Shown here: positions 17,413 through 26,101 of the stretch, in pieces | How the letters are laid out: each line of letters opens with the position of its first letter | How positions within the stretch are numbered: the first letter of the stretch is position 1 | Source of the DNA: Candidatus Villigracilis adiacens | Lineage (GTDB): Bacteria > Chloroflexota > Anaerolineae > Anaerolineales > Villigracilaceae | DNA length: 64,000 nt | Assembly: GCA_016703605.1 (NCBI GenBank) | Contig: JADJBU010000012.1 | Span: 70,901-134,900 of the forward strand | Direction: 5' to 3' | Notes under the pieces: model-generated | The model's database searches: none | The model's input: only the letters and a program-made list of their open reading frames with translations | Told to the model about the DNA's origin: nothing | Translations under genes and position numbers: made by a program

Positions 17413-18027
17413 TTACAACTCGCTTTCCAGTCGGTGTCGGCGATAAATACCTTCGCGGAAGGTTTTGATGATTCGAAATCCGTTCGCCTGTGTGGCTTTC
17501 AGGCTGGGCGTGTTCCAAGTCTCCACGCTGGCGTAGATTTTTTTATACCCCCGTTTGCGTCCCTCGTCCATGAGGGATTTTTGCAAAGCCCGTCCCAGCC
17601 CGCGCCCCCGGAATTTCGGGTCAACCGTGAAGTAGACGCATTCGATGGTGTTCGGCTCATACATCTGCCCGCGGATGGTGACGCTCGAGACCAGCATTTG
17701 AAGAAAAGCCAGCGGGCGGGTAAAAACAACCTTGAAGATATTCTTTACGAACCACGCTTTATCCTCCGTGAGTTTGGAGGTAAGCGCTGACGGCTCCGGC
17801 GAGGCAAGGCTGAACCCCATGATCTCGCCGGTTTCATCGTCCCGGGCGTAAAAGCCAAACGCCTGGCCGTCTTTTATCGCATTCTCAAAATAGCGCAGAA
17901 CAAAGGGATAGCCCAGCCTGGAGAGCAGCCCCGCATCTTCCAAATGAATCTTTGCGATGCCGGGAAGCAAGTCAGGGGAAATGGATTTGAACGGATGGAT
18001 GGAGTGGGTGAAAGTCAAGTGATTCAA
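17413..18027 (-). CDS. GNAT-family N-acetyltransferase
   Basis: A 204-residue protein with a GNAT core in its second half: CVYFTVDPKFRGRGLGRALQKSLMDEGRKRGYKKI contains the acetyl-CoA pyrophosphate-binding R/QxxGxG/A motif. It transfers an acetyl group to an unidentified amine. The proposed start is a TTG with no obvious ribosome binding site, so the true start could lie a few codons downstream. It ends three bases before the UroD-like gene on the same strand. Confidence 0.78.
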   Translation of the reverse strand: MNHLTFTHSIHPFKSISPDLLPGIAKIHLEDAGLLSRLGYPFVLRYFENAIKDGQAFGFYARDDETGEIMGFSLASPEPSALTSKLTEDKAWFVKNIFKVVFTRPLAFLQMLVSSVTIRGQMYEPNTIECVYFTVDPKFRGRGLGRALQKSLMDEGRKRGYKKIYASVETWNTPSLKATQANGFRIIKTFREGIYRRHRLESEL

Positions 18028-18217
18028 CAGACGAAGGTATGTGGAGGATGGCTTCCGAAGAGAGCCGAAAATATTTTACTTCAAAAAGACAGCAGCCAAA
18101 TCTCCTGGCGTTCGCTTCCCGCTCCAAAGTCTGGAGATGCCGCACGGCGTCACGCCGCCGCTTTGGACTCCATTTCTCCCGGGCGGATTCAGAATTTACG
18201 AATTATGCATTACGTCT

Positions 18218-18223
18218 TACAAT
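18218..18223 (+). promoter_or_regulatory. -10 box of a probable leaderless promoter (folC)
   Basis: TACAAT, seven bases, then the ATG at 18231, with no Shine-Dalgarno sequence. Confidence 0.55.
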
Positions 18224-18230
18224 CCCATTC

Positions 18231-19568
18231 ATGGATATTGAAACCCATTACAACCTCGCCCTCGACTACCTGTATTCCTTTGTGGATTACAGCCTGAAAC
18301 ATTCGTCCGAACTTGCCAAGGCGGATTTTAACCTTGAACGTATGTTCGCCTTGATGGAGTCGCTTGGCAGCCCGCAGGCGAAATATCCGATCGTCCATGT
18401 GGCTGGGACAAAGGGCAAAGGCTCAACATCCGCGTTGTGCGCGGCAGGGTTACAGGCGGCAGGATACAGGACCGGCTTGTACACGTCTCCGCATTTGGAG
18501 GAATTTACCGAGCGGATTTGCATCAACGGCGAGCCGATCTCGCGCGGGCAACTGGTGGAGTTGGTGGAGGATATAAAGCCGCATGTGGCAAGGGTTGACA
18601 AACTCACCACGTTCGAAATTACCACAGCGCTGGCGTTCATGGCGTTCGAGAGGTACGGGGTGAACGCGGCAGTCTTTGAAGTTGGGCTTGGCGGACGGTT
18701 GGACGCGACCAATGTGGTTACGCCAAAGGTCTCGGTGATTACGTCGTTGTCGTATGATCATATGGCGGTGTTGGGCAATACCCTTGCGTTGATCGCGGGC
18801 GAGAAGGCGGGCATCATCAAACCGGGGGTGCCAGTTGTGTCATCTCCGCAGCGGGATGAGGCGTTGCAAGTTCTTTTGCGTGTAGCCAAAGAGGTTGATT
18901 CGGATTTTATTCTTGTCGGGCGGGATGTGGAGTTTGAGAGGAATTCGGCGTCTTTGCAGGGGCAGTCCCTGACAGTAACCGACCGAACCGGGCGGCGGGC
19001 TCCGGTTGGACTCCAGATTCCGCTTCTTGGCGTTTATCAGATCGAAAATGCGGCAACCGCCTACGCCGCCTTGAAGGCGAGTGGCATTCCAATTACCGAT
19101 GCGCAAATCCAAGCCGGCTTTTCTCAGGTACAATGGCGCGCCCGCTTCGAGGTGATGCGTCTTGAGCCGCCTGTTATTTTCGATTGCGCCCACAATCAGG
19201 ATTCGTTCGAGAAACTCTGCGAAACGCTGGAGGAGTATTTTCCGGGGAAAAAGGTTTTTCTCATCTTTGGGGCGTCGGAAGATAAGAACATTCCGGGCAT
19301 GTTTGCGGAGATGAAATTGAAGATTAAGAAAATTATCATCACGCGGGCGGATCATCCGCGCGCCCTCAGTGTGGATCACATTTCGGGTTTTGCCGACCAG
19401 GCTGGGGCGGGGTGGGAGGCGGCCACTCCCGTCAAAGAGGCATTGCGGCTTGCATTGGAGCTATCCGCGAAAGATGGTAGCATTGTATTATCCGCCGGTT
19501 CGATGTTTGTGACGGCGGAAGTGATGAGAGAATGGAAATCGTTGAATGAGTCAACCGAATTGGAATGA
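18231..19568 (+). CDS. folC: Folylpolyglutamate synthase / dihydrofolate synthase
   Basis: A 445-residue Mur-ligase-family enzyme. A longer frame starts 192 bases upstream, but its extra residues do not match the family and the ATG at 18231 begins where FolC proteins normally start. Key motifs are VAGTKGKGSTSAL (ATP loop), YTSPHLEEFTERI and GGRLDATNVV, with FDCAHNQDS later. It adds glutamate to folates (and in many bacteria also to dihydropteroate) using ATP in the cytoplasm. It overlaps lon by 23 bases, so the two are translationally linked. Confidence 0.92.
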   Translation: MDIETHYNLALDYLYSFVDYSLKHSSELAKADFNLERMFALMESLGSPQAKYPIVHVAGTKGKGSTSALCAAGLQAAGYRTGLYTSPHLEEFTERICINGEPISRGQLVELVEDIKPHVARVDKLTTFEITTALAFMAFERYGVNAAVFEVGLGGRLDATNVVTPKVSVITSLSYDHMAVLGNTLALIAGEKAGIIKPGVPVVSSPQRDEALQVLLRVAKEVDSDFILVGRDVEFERNSASLQGQSLTVTDRTGRRAPVGLQIPLLGVYQIENAATAYAALKASGIPITDAQIQAGFSQVQWRARFEVMRLEPPVIFDCAHNQDSFEKLCETLEEYFPGKKVFLIFGASEDKNIPGMFAEMKLKIKKIIITRADHPRALSVDHISGFADQAGAGWEAATPVKEALRLALELSAKDGSIVLSAGSMFVTAEVMREWKSLNESTELE

Positions 19569-22008
19569 AGAAGAATTTGACCTGACGCTCTCGCAGCGGA
19601 CGGAGGAGTTGTACCGCATCCCGAACATGGAGCCGAAAGCCGACGGTTTGATCGAGGCGGCGGTGCTTCCGTTGCGGGATATGGTGATCTTTCCGCGCAT
19701 GGTTTCGCCGATCTTTATCGGGCGCGAGGCGTCGTTGCTGGCGTTGGAAGAGGCGCATGTGAAGGAGCAGACCATCATTGGTCTGACGCAGCGCGACCCC
19801 GATGTGGAAGACCCGGGTCCGAATGATTTCCTGCCGATCGGGGTGGAGATGGCAGTGGGGCGCCTGCTGGATATGCCCGACGGTTCGCATTCGGCTCTCG
19901 TGCAGGGACGCCGCCGCGTGGAGATCGTGGAGTTTGTGCGTCTGAAGCCGTATATCAAGGTCCGCGCGCGGGTGATTCATGAATCGCCGTCAGCCGACCG
20001 GCAGACGCAGGCGTTGATGCGCTCGGTTTTGAATCAGTTCGACCGTTGCATTCAATTGGACCGTTCCATCCCTGAAGAAGCGCACGTCTTCGCCTTGAAC
20101 ATCGCGGAACCAGGCTGGCTGGCGGATATGATCTCCACTTCGCTGGGTCTGACCTATGAAGCCAAACTGCGGCTGTTGATGATCCTCGACCCCAAGACGC
20201 GGCTCGGGCAACTGAACAACCTGCTTGCCGCCGAAGTGGATGTGCTTGAACTGGAGGATGAAATTCACTCCCGCGTTCAAAATGAGGTGGATAAAAGCCA
20301 GCGCGAATTCTACCTGCGCGAGCAGATGAAACAGATTCAGACCGAGTTGGGCGAAGGCGATATTTTTACGCGCGACGCGGTGGATTTGAAGAAACGTCTC
20401 GAAACCGCCGCCCTGCCGGATGAAGCCCGCAAGGTGGCGTTGAAGGAGGTGGAGCGCTTGAACCAGATGCCGCCCATGGCGCCCGAGGTTGGCATCATCC
20501 GCGCTTATATTGACTGGATTTTGGACCTGCCCTGGAACAACCCAACGCCGGATAACCTCGATGTGAAGAATGCGGGGAAGACCCTGGAGCGCGACCATTA
20601 CGGGTTGAAGAAAGCCAAGGAACGCATCCTTGAGTACATTGCCGTCCGTTCGTTGAAGCCGAAGAAGGAAAGGCAGCCGATTTTATGTTTTGCGGGTCCG
20701 CCTGGGGTCGGTAAAACTTCGCTTGGGCGTTCGATTGCGGATGCGCTCGGGCGCAAGTTCGTGCGCGTCTCTTTGGGCGGCGTGCGCGACGAAGCCGAAA
20801 TCCGCGGACACAGGCGCACGTACATTGGCGCTTTGCCGGGGCGCATTATCCAGACCATGAAGCGGGCTGGAACGTCGAATCCGCTTTTCATGCTGGACGA
20901 GATCGATAAACTGTATTCAGACTTCCGTGGCGATCCGGCTTCGGCGATGCTTGAGGTGTTGGACCCGGAGCAGAATCATTCATTCAGCGATCATTACCTT
21001 GAAATGCCCTTCGATCTGTCGAAGGTCATGTTCATCACCACGGCGAACCATTTGGGGAGCATTCCTTCCCCCCTGCTCGACCGCATGGAGGTGATTGAAT
21101 TCCCCGGGTACATCGAAGAGGAAAAGGTCGAAATTGCGAACCGGTATTTGATCCCCCGCCAGATCGAGGAGACGGGCATCGAAGACCTCGGCGTGAATTT
21201 CGAGGCTGGCGCGATTCAGCGCATGATTCGCGAATATACCTATGAAGCCGGGGTGCGCGGACTGGAACGCGAGATCAGCCGCGTGTGCCGAAAGGTTGCG
21301 CGCATGAAGGCGGAGGGGAAAAAATTTCCCATCACCATTGCGGTGGACGGCATTGATAAACTTCTCGGTCCCCAGCAATTCTTTCCCTCTGAAGCCGAAC
21401 GGACCGACGAGGTGGGCGTCGCCACCAGCCTGGCATGGACGGAGACCGGCGGCGAGATCATGCCGGTGGAGGTTGCCGTCATCGAAGGCAAGGGCGGTTT
21501 GCAAATGACGGGGCAGATGGGCGAGGTGATGCAGGAATCCGCACAGGCGGCGATGACCTACATCAAATCGCGCGCGGCGACTCTCAAGATCGACATGGAA
21601 GTCTTTGAGCGCTTCGACATTCACATCCACATGCCGGAAGGCGGCATCCCCAAAGATGGACCCTCGGCAGGGATTACCATGGCGTCAGCCATTATTTCAG
21701 CTTTAACGGGTCGCCCCATCCTCAAGCATGTCGGTATGACGGGCGAGATCACCCTGCGCGGCAGGGTGCTTCCCATTGGCGGCGTGCGCGAGAAGGTTCT
21801 AGCCGCTCATCGCGCCGGGTTGAAGACGGTCATCCTGCCAGAGAAGAATATGAAAGACCTGGTGGAACTGCCCAAGACGGCAAAGTCTGAAATGAAGATC
21901 ATCCCGGTCAGGCACATGGATGATGTCCTCGATATTGCCCTCGGCAGGCAAAAAATAATCGAACCGCCCAGGCCAAAAAAACCGAAGGACGAGCGCGGCG
22001 AAGAATAG
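19546..22008 (+). CDS. lon: ATP-dependent Lon protease
   Basis: An 820-residue LonA-type protease of normal length. The N-terminal LON substrate domain (about 30-235, starting near AAVLPLRDMVIFPRM) is followed by the AAA+ module with GPPGVGKTSLG (near residue 385) and FMLDEID. The C-terminal protease domain has PKDGPSAGITMASA with the catalytic Ser near residue 707 and the Lys of the dyad in GGVREKVLAAHRAG. It degrades misfolded and regulatory proteins in the cytoplasm. A strong terminator follows its stop. Confidence 0.95.
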   Translation: MSQPNWNEEEFDLTLSQRTEELYRIPNMEPKADGLIEAAVLPLRDMVIFPRMVSPIFIGREASLLALEEAHVKEQTIIGLTQRDPDVEDPGPNDFLPIGVEMAVGRLLDMPDGSHSALVQGRRRVEIVEFVRLKPYIKVRARVIHESPSADRQTQALMRSVLNQFDRCIQLDRSIPEEAHVFALNIAEPGWLADMISTSLGLTYEAKLRLLMILDPKTRLGQLNNLLAAEVDVLELEDEIHSRVQNEVDKSQREFYLREQMKQIQTELGEGDIFTRDAVDLKKRLETAALPDEARKVALKEVERLNQMPPMAPEVGIIRAYIDWILDLPWNNPTPDNLDVKNAGKTLERDHYGLKKAKERILEYIAVRSLKPKKERQPILCFAGPPGVGKTSLGRSIADALGRKFVRVSLGGVRDEAEIRGHRRTYIGALPGRIIQTMKRAGTSNPLFMLDEIDKLYSDFRGDPASAMLEVLDPEQNHSFSDHYLEMPFDLSKVMFITTANHLGSIPSPLLDRMEVIEFPGYIEEEKVEIANRYLIPRQIEETGIEDLGVNFEAGAIQRMIREYTYEAGVRGLEREISRVCRKVARMKAEGKKFPITIAVDGIDKLLGPQQFFPSEAERTDEVGVATSLAWTETGGEIMPVEVAVIEGKGGLQMTGQMGEVMQESAQAAMTYIKSRAATLKIDMEVFERFDIHIHMPEGGIPKDGPSAGITMASAIISALTGRPILKHVGMTGEITLRGRVLPIGGVREKVLAAHRAGLKTVILPEKNMKDLVELPKTAKSEMKIIPVRHMDDVLDIALGRQKIIEPPRPKKPKDERGEE

Positions 22009-22021
22009 TCCCATGAACGCA

Positions 22022-22048
22022 AAACGCAAAATGTGTTTTGCGTTTTTT
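22022..22048 (+). terminator. Rho-independent terminator after lon
   Basis: AAACGCAAAA and TTTTGCGTTT form a perfect ten-base-pair stem with a TGTG loop, followed by T residues. It starts 14 bases after the lon stop codon. Confidence 0.85.
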
Positions 22049-22079
22049 GCACCACGTTTGCATTTTCCCCAAACCGTTT

Positions 22080-22085
22080 TACAAT
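22080..22085 (+). promoter_or_regulatory. -10 box of a short-leader promoter (SDR gene)
   Basis: TACAAT, nine bases, then the ATG at 22095, with no Shine-Dalgarno sequence between them. Confidence 0.5.
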
Positions 22086-22094
22086 TCCAGCATC

Positions 22095-22916
22095 ATGAAC
22101 ACTACCCCCATGCCGCTCAAAGATAAAGTAGTTCTCATTACCGGCGCGTCCTCCGGCTTCGGCGAAGACGCCGCCTGGTTATTCGCCCGGGAAGGCTGCA
22201 AGGTGGCGCTTGCCGCCCGCCGCATCGACCGCCTGCAACGCCTGGCCGCAAAGATACAGGATTATGGCGGAGAGGCAATCGCAATCCCGGTGGACATCGT
22301 CAACTCCGACGATGTCGATAACATGGTGCAGACCGCCATCGACCTTTACGGCCGCATCGATATCCTTTTCAATAATGCGGGCATTGGCAGGGTCGGCTGG
22401 TACGAGGAACACACTCCCGACCGCGATATCGACCTGCTTATAAAAGTGAACCTCATTGGCACAATGCGCGTCACCCGCATGGTTCTTCCGCACATGATCG
22501 CGCGCCGCAATGGTCACATCATCAACATGGTCTCGGTGGCGGGCTTGATCGCTCCGCCCTTGCTCACCAGTTACGCCGCCAGCAAGCACGGGGCAAAAGC
22601 CTTCACCGACTCGCTGCGCCGCGAGGTCGGGGTGTATGGCATCAAGGTCAGCGGCATCTACCCGGGACCCGCCTCCACCGAATTTGGAAAACACATCGGC
22701 TCGAACGTCGCCTATCAGTCCCTGCGGCAAAGGCTCAACCTTCGCATGTCGTCCGAATACGTCGCCCGCCGCGTGATCGACGTCGCAAAACGTCCGCGCC
22801 GCAGCCTGGTCATTCCGTGGTGGTTTCGGATTGCCACAACCACTGAAGCGGTCGCCCCCTTCATTGTGGACTGGATCACCATGTTATTTTCGAAGATCAA
22901 ACATAAACCGGATTAG
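22095..22916 (+). CDS. Short-chain dehydrogenase/reductase
   Basis: A 273-residue classical SDR. The in-frame ATG 57 bases upstream lies close to the lon terminator and adds a non-homologous leader, so 22095 is chosen. It has TGASSGFGED (cofactor loop), NNAGIG, the catalytic serine in INMVSVAG and YAASKHGAK (YxxxK). AARRID after beta-2 suggests a preference for NADP(H). It reduces or oxidises an alcohol/carbonyl group of unknown substrate. A hydrophobic C-terminal helix (APFIVDWITMLF) may touch the membrane. Confidence 0.85.
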   Translation: MNTTPMPLKDKVVLITGASSGFGEDAAWLFAREGCKVALAARRIDRLQRLAAKIQDYGGEAIAIPVDIVNSDDVDNMVQTAIDLYGRIDILFNNAGIGRVGWYEEHTPDRDIDLLIKVNLIGTMRVTRMVLPHMIARRNGHIINMVSVAGLIAPPLLTSYAASKHGAKAFTDSLRREVGVYGIKVSGIYPGPASTEFGKHIGSNVAYQSLRQRLNLRMSSEYVARRVIDVAKRPRRSLVIPWWFRIATTTEAVAPFIVDWITMLFSKIKHKPD

Positions 22917-22925
22917 GAGACTCCT

Positions 22926-24032
22926 GTGACCCGTTCCCGACTTGACCGCCTGACCGCCTCTCTCTTAAACTCGAACCTGGATGCTGTTATTCTGAATCCG
23001 GGTCCCACGCTGAAATATCTCACCGGAATAAACTTCCACCTGATGGAACGCCCGGTGGTGTTATTCGTCTCGCCGGGGAAAGACCCGGTTTTGGTTTTGC
23101 CCGAACTCGAACTCCCCAAAGTGGATTTGTTCCCCTACAAGGTTCAGGGAATTGCCTACGGCGAGAATCCCTCCGGGTGGGATGACGCTTTCAGAAAAGC
23201 CGCCCAGGCTCTCGGTCTGGATGCGAAGCGCATCGGCGTCGAGCCGCGTCAATTACGGCTGCTGGAATTTCGTCACGTCAAGGCGGGCGCACCCGAAGCG
23301 GACTTCCCCGATGCGACGGATGTCCTGGCTGAGTTGCGCTTGCGCAAAGACAAAGCTGAGGTGGACGCCATGCGCCGCGCAGTGAAGATCGCCCAGGATG
23401 CGCTGGAGGCGGTGATTCCGCAAATTAAGGTTGGGATGACCGAGCGCGAGGTTGCCTCTGAGTTGGTGATGCAACTGTTGAAACACGGCTCCGAATCCGA
23501 GATGCCTTTTGCGCCCATCGTTTCGGCGGGACCCAATTCTGCGAATCCGCACGCTTCACCGACAGACCGCAAATTGCAAACGGGCGACCTGCTCGTCGTG
23601 GATTGGGGCGCGGCATACGATGGTTATATCTCCGACCTGACGCGCACCTTTGCCGTCGGCGAAGTGGATGAAGAATATAAAATGATTCACCGCATCGTTC
23701 AGGATGCCAATGCCGCCGGACGCGCCGCCGCCAAACCCGGCGTCCCCTGCGCGGATGTGGATAAAGCCGCAAGGGATGTTATCGAAAAAGCGGGTTACGG
23801 AAAATTTTTCACCCATCGCACCGGTCACGGCATCGGCATGGAAGGACACGAAGCCCCCTACATGCGCGGCGATAATATGCAAGTGCTGGAACCGGGCATG
23901 GCGTTTACTGTCGAGCCGGGCATTTACCTGCTCGGACGCAACGGCGTGAGGATCGAAGATAATATGGTGATCAGCGAATCCGGCGCGGAGAGTTTATCCG
24001 ATATGTCGAGGGAGATACGGGTGGCAGGGTAG
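22926..24032 (+). CDS. M24-family Xaa-Pro aminopeptidase
   Basis: A 368-residue metallopeptidase beginning with GTG after an AGGAG site, nine bases after the SDR gene. The N-terminal creatinase-like domain (1-125) precedes a pita-bread catalytic domain. Metal ligands are visible in VVDWGAAYDGYISDLTR (two Asp), HRTGHGIGMEGHE (His), FTVEPGIY (Glu) and RIEDNMVI (Glu). It removes N-terminal residues before proline or cleaves X-Pro dipeptides in the cytoplasm. Confidence 0.88.
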   Translation: MTRSRLDRLTASLLNSNLDAVILNPGPTLKYLTGINFHLMERPVVLFVSPGKDPVLVLPELELPKVDLFPYKVQGIAYGENPSGWDDAFRKAAQALGLDAKRIGVEPRQLRLLEFRHVKAGAPEADFPDATDVLAELRLRKDKAEVDAMRRAVKIAQDALEAVIPQIKVGMTEREVASELVMQLLKHGSESEMPFAPIVSAGPNSANPHASPTDRKLQTGDLLVVDWGAAYDGYISDLTRTFAVGEVDEEYKMIHRIVQDANAAGRAAAKPGVPCADVDKAARDVIEKAGYGKFFTHRTGHGIGMEGHEAPYMRGDNMQVLEPGMAFTVEPGIYLLGRNGVRIEDNMVISESGAESLSDMSREIRVAG

Positions 24033-24131
24033 TTGAAATTCTTTGCCGCAGTTTGCGCAGATTTCGCGGATGATTTAAGGTCAGTTCGTGAAAATTATCG
24101 AAATCCGCGGCTGAGGGTTTAGGAACAATAA

Positions 24132-24722
24132 ATGATGAACAGTAAAGCCGTATCAAGTTATCTCGCCCTCTTGGACTCCCAGCGCGAGTCGGTTTTTACC
24201 GCGTTGGATGGCATTACCGATGAACAGTTGTGGCAGCGCCCCTCTCCCAAAGAATGGAGCATTGGTGAAATTCTCGACCACAACTATTTGCTGTTTGCTT
24301 CGTTCCACCCCGTTGTGCGGCGGATGTGGGACTGGTTCGGCTGGTACGGGCGTTTACGGCGGAACCGTCCTTATGTGACCGGGATCGAAGACCTGTATCG
24401 CAGCCCAAAATTCCCGCAATGGGTGGGCTTCATGTGGACTCCGCGTTACAACGACCGTAAACCGGTTTCGCTCGAAGCGCTAAAGAAGGAGATGCGCGGC
24501 CTGCACGCGAACGTCCGCGCTTTTTACGAAGGCAAGGATGAGGATGTGCTGGGAAATCTCTACCTGTATGATCCGCTCTTCGGCTGGTGTAATTTGATCG
24601 TTACACTGCGGATTGGAATCTACCACGACCAATTGCATTTCGACGATGTGATTGTGTGCAGGCAAAACATGTCAGGCACGGAGTCGAAAGCGGCGCTGTG
24701 GCGCCATGGCGACATCTCCTGA
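24132..24722 (+). CDS. DinB-like protein with a repeat-derived C terminus
   Basis: A 196-residue four-helix protein of the DinB/YfiT type. LLDSQRESVFTALDGITDEQLWQRPSPKEWSIGEILDHNYLL has the usual helix with the first metal histidine. IGIYHDQLHFDDV supplies later histidines. DinB-like proteins often bind a divalent metal and can act as thiol transferases. The last 20 or so residues, from CRQN onward, are encoded by a dispersed repeat (24653-24780), so the natural end has been replaced. The 99 bases before the gene hold nothing clear. Confidence 0.72.
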   Translation: MMNSKAVSSYLALLDSQRESVFTALDGITDEQLWQRPSPKEWSIGEILDHNYLLFASFHPVVRRMWDWFGWYGRLRRNRPYVTGIEDLYRSPKFPQWVGFMWTPRYNDRKPVSLEALKKEMRGLHANVRAFYEGKDEDVLGNLYLYDPLFGWCNLIVTLRIGIYHDQLHFDDVIVCRQNMSGTESKAALWRHGDIS

Positions 24723-24780
24723 CTTTCGAGCAAAATCGGGAGATGTCGCAGCCCAAACTGACAACCTTTGCTTGCACACA
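24653..24780. repeat. MITE-like element, dispersed repeat family 3
   Basis: Ends are TGTGTGCAGGCAAA (24653-24666) and TTTGCTTGCACACA (24767-24780), inverted copies with 13 of 14 bases matching. The inside, from CAAAACATGTCAGGCACGGA to CGAGCAAAATCGGGAGA, recurs inverted at 49581-49680 except for a variable centre. Its left part encodes the end of the DinB-like protein. It has no coding capacity of its own. Confidence 0.75.
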
Positions 24781-24843
24781 TGTGATTAAACGGGCGAGGG
24801 CATTCAAATAGACGGTGGTAGAATGCAATCCCTTTGGAGAGAG

Positions 24844-25038
24844 ATGCCTGTTAAATTGATTTTGAGAAAAACGGAATACGAAGTGAAAGCCGGGATGGCT
24901 TTATTGGATGCGTTGAAGAAGTGCAATATCATCCCGGAGTCGGTCATCGCCACCCGCGAAGGGGAATTGATCACCGAGGATGAGATATTGAAAGACGGGG
25001 AAGTCATTAAATTGATCGCGGTCATTTCGGGCGGCTGA
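24844..25038 (+). CDS. ttuB: TtuB-like ubiquitin-fold sulfur carrier
   Basis: A 64-residue beta-grasp protein ending in the diglycine ...VISGG. An upstream in-frame ATG is rejected because GGAGAG sits just before the ATG at 24844. After adenylation, the C-terminal glycine of this family carries a thiocarboxylate. The next gene starts one base after the stop and encodes a TtuA-like tRNA thiolase, so this is best read as the sulfur donor for tRNA 2-thiolation. MoaD and ThiS are alternatives, but neither pathway is present here. Confidence 0.82.
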   Translation: MPVKLILRKTEYEVKAGMALLDALKKCNIIPESVIATREGELITEDEILKDGEVIKLIAVISGG

Positions 25039-25039
25039 C

Positions 25040-25981
25040 ATGAAGTGCAAAAAGTGCGGCGGGAAAGCCTCGGTCAACATGCGCCAGCATCGCATGGCGT
25101 TGTGCCGGGACCATTTCGTCGAATGGATTCCCGAGCAGACCGAGCGCTTCATCAAGAAATACAACATGTTCACGCGGGACGAGAAGATTCTTGTGGCAGT
25201 TTCGGGCGGCAAGGATTCGCTTTCGTTATGGGATATCCTCGTCCGCCTCGGCTACAAAGCGGATGGGTTGTATCTCGGTCTCGGCATTGACGGTGGAATC
25301 GGCTACTCCGAGGAGTCGCACCGGCTGACTGCGGAGTTCGCGCAAAAGAACGGGCTCGAATTATATGTGGTTGATATAGAAAAAGAATACGGATATTCCA
25401 TCCCCGTCCTTTCTCAGATCAGCCACCGCGGATATGGAAAACCGTGTTCGGTCTGCGGGTTGACAAAACGCCATGAGATGAACCGTATTGCGCGAGACCT
25501 CGGGTACGATGTGCTTGCCACCGGTCACAATCTCGATGATGAGGCGGCGGTCCTGTTTGGCAATACCCTGCATTGGGAGGCGGACTATCTCTTACGGCAG
25601 GGACCCGTCCTGCCTGAGATGGAAGGGCTGGCTCGCAAGGTTAAGCCGTTGTGCCGGTTTTATGAGCGTGAAATGACCGCCTACGCCATTGCGCGTGGGA
25701 TCGAGTACATCTATGAGGAGTGTCCGTTCGCGGAAGGCGCAACCCAGATTTTCTACAAAGAAACCCTGAATCAATTGGAGAATGCCCGCCCCGGGGCAAA
25801 ACTTATCTTTTACCTGAGTTTTTTGGAGGCGCGCCGCAGCGGTGAACTGTTCATTCAAAAGGAAAATACTCCGGCGCATTTGCATCCCTGCTCGCGCTGC
25901 GGGCAACTTACATCCGCGCCGGAGTTGTGCTCGTTTTGCAGGATGTTCGAAAAGGCGGGCTTGGCGTCCGGGGAAAATTAA
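25040..25981 (+). CDS. ttuA: TtuA-like tRNA 2-thiolation enzyme
   Basis: A 313-residue PP-loop protein. An N-terminal zinc finger (Cys3, Cys6, Cys22, His25) precedes the ATP loop SGGKDS (55-60). Catalytic or cluster cysteines sit at 136 and 139 (KPCSVCGLTKR) and near 228 (YEECPF). The C terminus has a second zinc ribbon (HPCSRCGQ and CSFCRMF). This matches TtuA, which in Thermus thiolates ribothymidine 54 of tRNA using an Fe-S cluster and the thiocarboxylate of TtuB. Related Ncs6/CTU1 enzymes modify U34, so the target position remains an inference. Confidence 0.84.
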   Translation: MKCKKCGGKASVNMRQHRMALCRDHFVEWIPEQTERFIKKYNMFTRDEKILVAVSGGKDSLSLWDILVRLGYKADGLYLGLGIDGGIGYSEESHRLTAEFAQKNGLELYVVDIEKEYGYSIPVLSQISHRGYGKPCSVCGLTKRHEMNRIARDLGYDVLATGHNLDDEAAVLFGNTLHWEADYLLRQGPVLPEMEGLARKVKPLCRFYEREMTAYAIARGIEYIYEECPFAEGATQIFYKETLNQLENARPGAKLIFYLSFLEARRSGELFIQKENTPAHLHPCSRCGQLTSAPELCSFCRMFEKAGLASGEN

Positions 25982-26001
25982 GAGATCACCTTATGCGGCG
26001 C

Positions 26002-26019
26002 TGCGAGATTTATCTCGCA
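26002..26019. repeat. 18-bp palindromic repeat, TT-loop type
   Basis: TGCGAGAT, TT, ATCTCGCA: perfect eight-base arms around a two-base loop. It lies between the convergent ttuA and kinase genes. The core GATTTATCTCGCAATT recurs at 30680. It belongs to palindromic family 1 in the findings. Confidence 0.65.
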
Positions 26020-26101
26020 ATTTCAGGCAGGCTTTTGAGCGAGAAGCGAACGTCAGGAGACGTTCGACTCCGCTCAAACCAATATGTTTTTCAAATGGGA
26101 A

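Noticed and set aside
18039..18230. 64-codon N-terminal extension of FolC
   Set aside because: The extension has no family match and precedes the TACAAT box. The conserved region starts at 18231.
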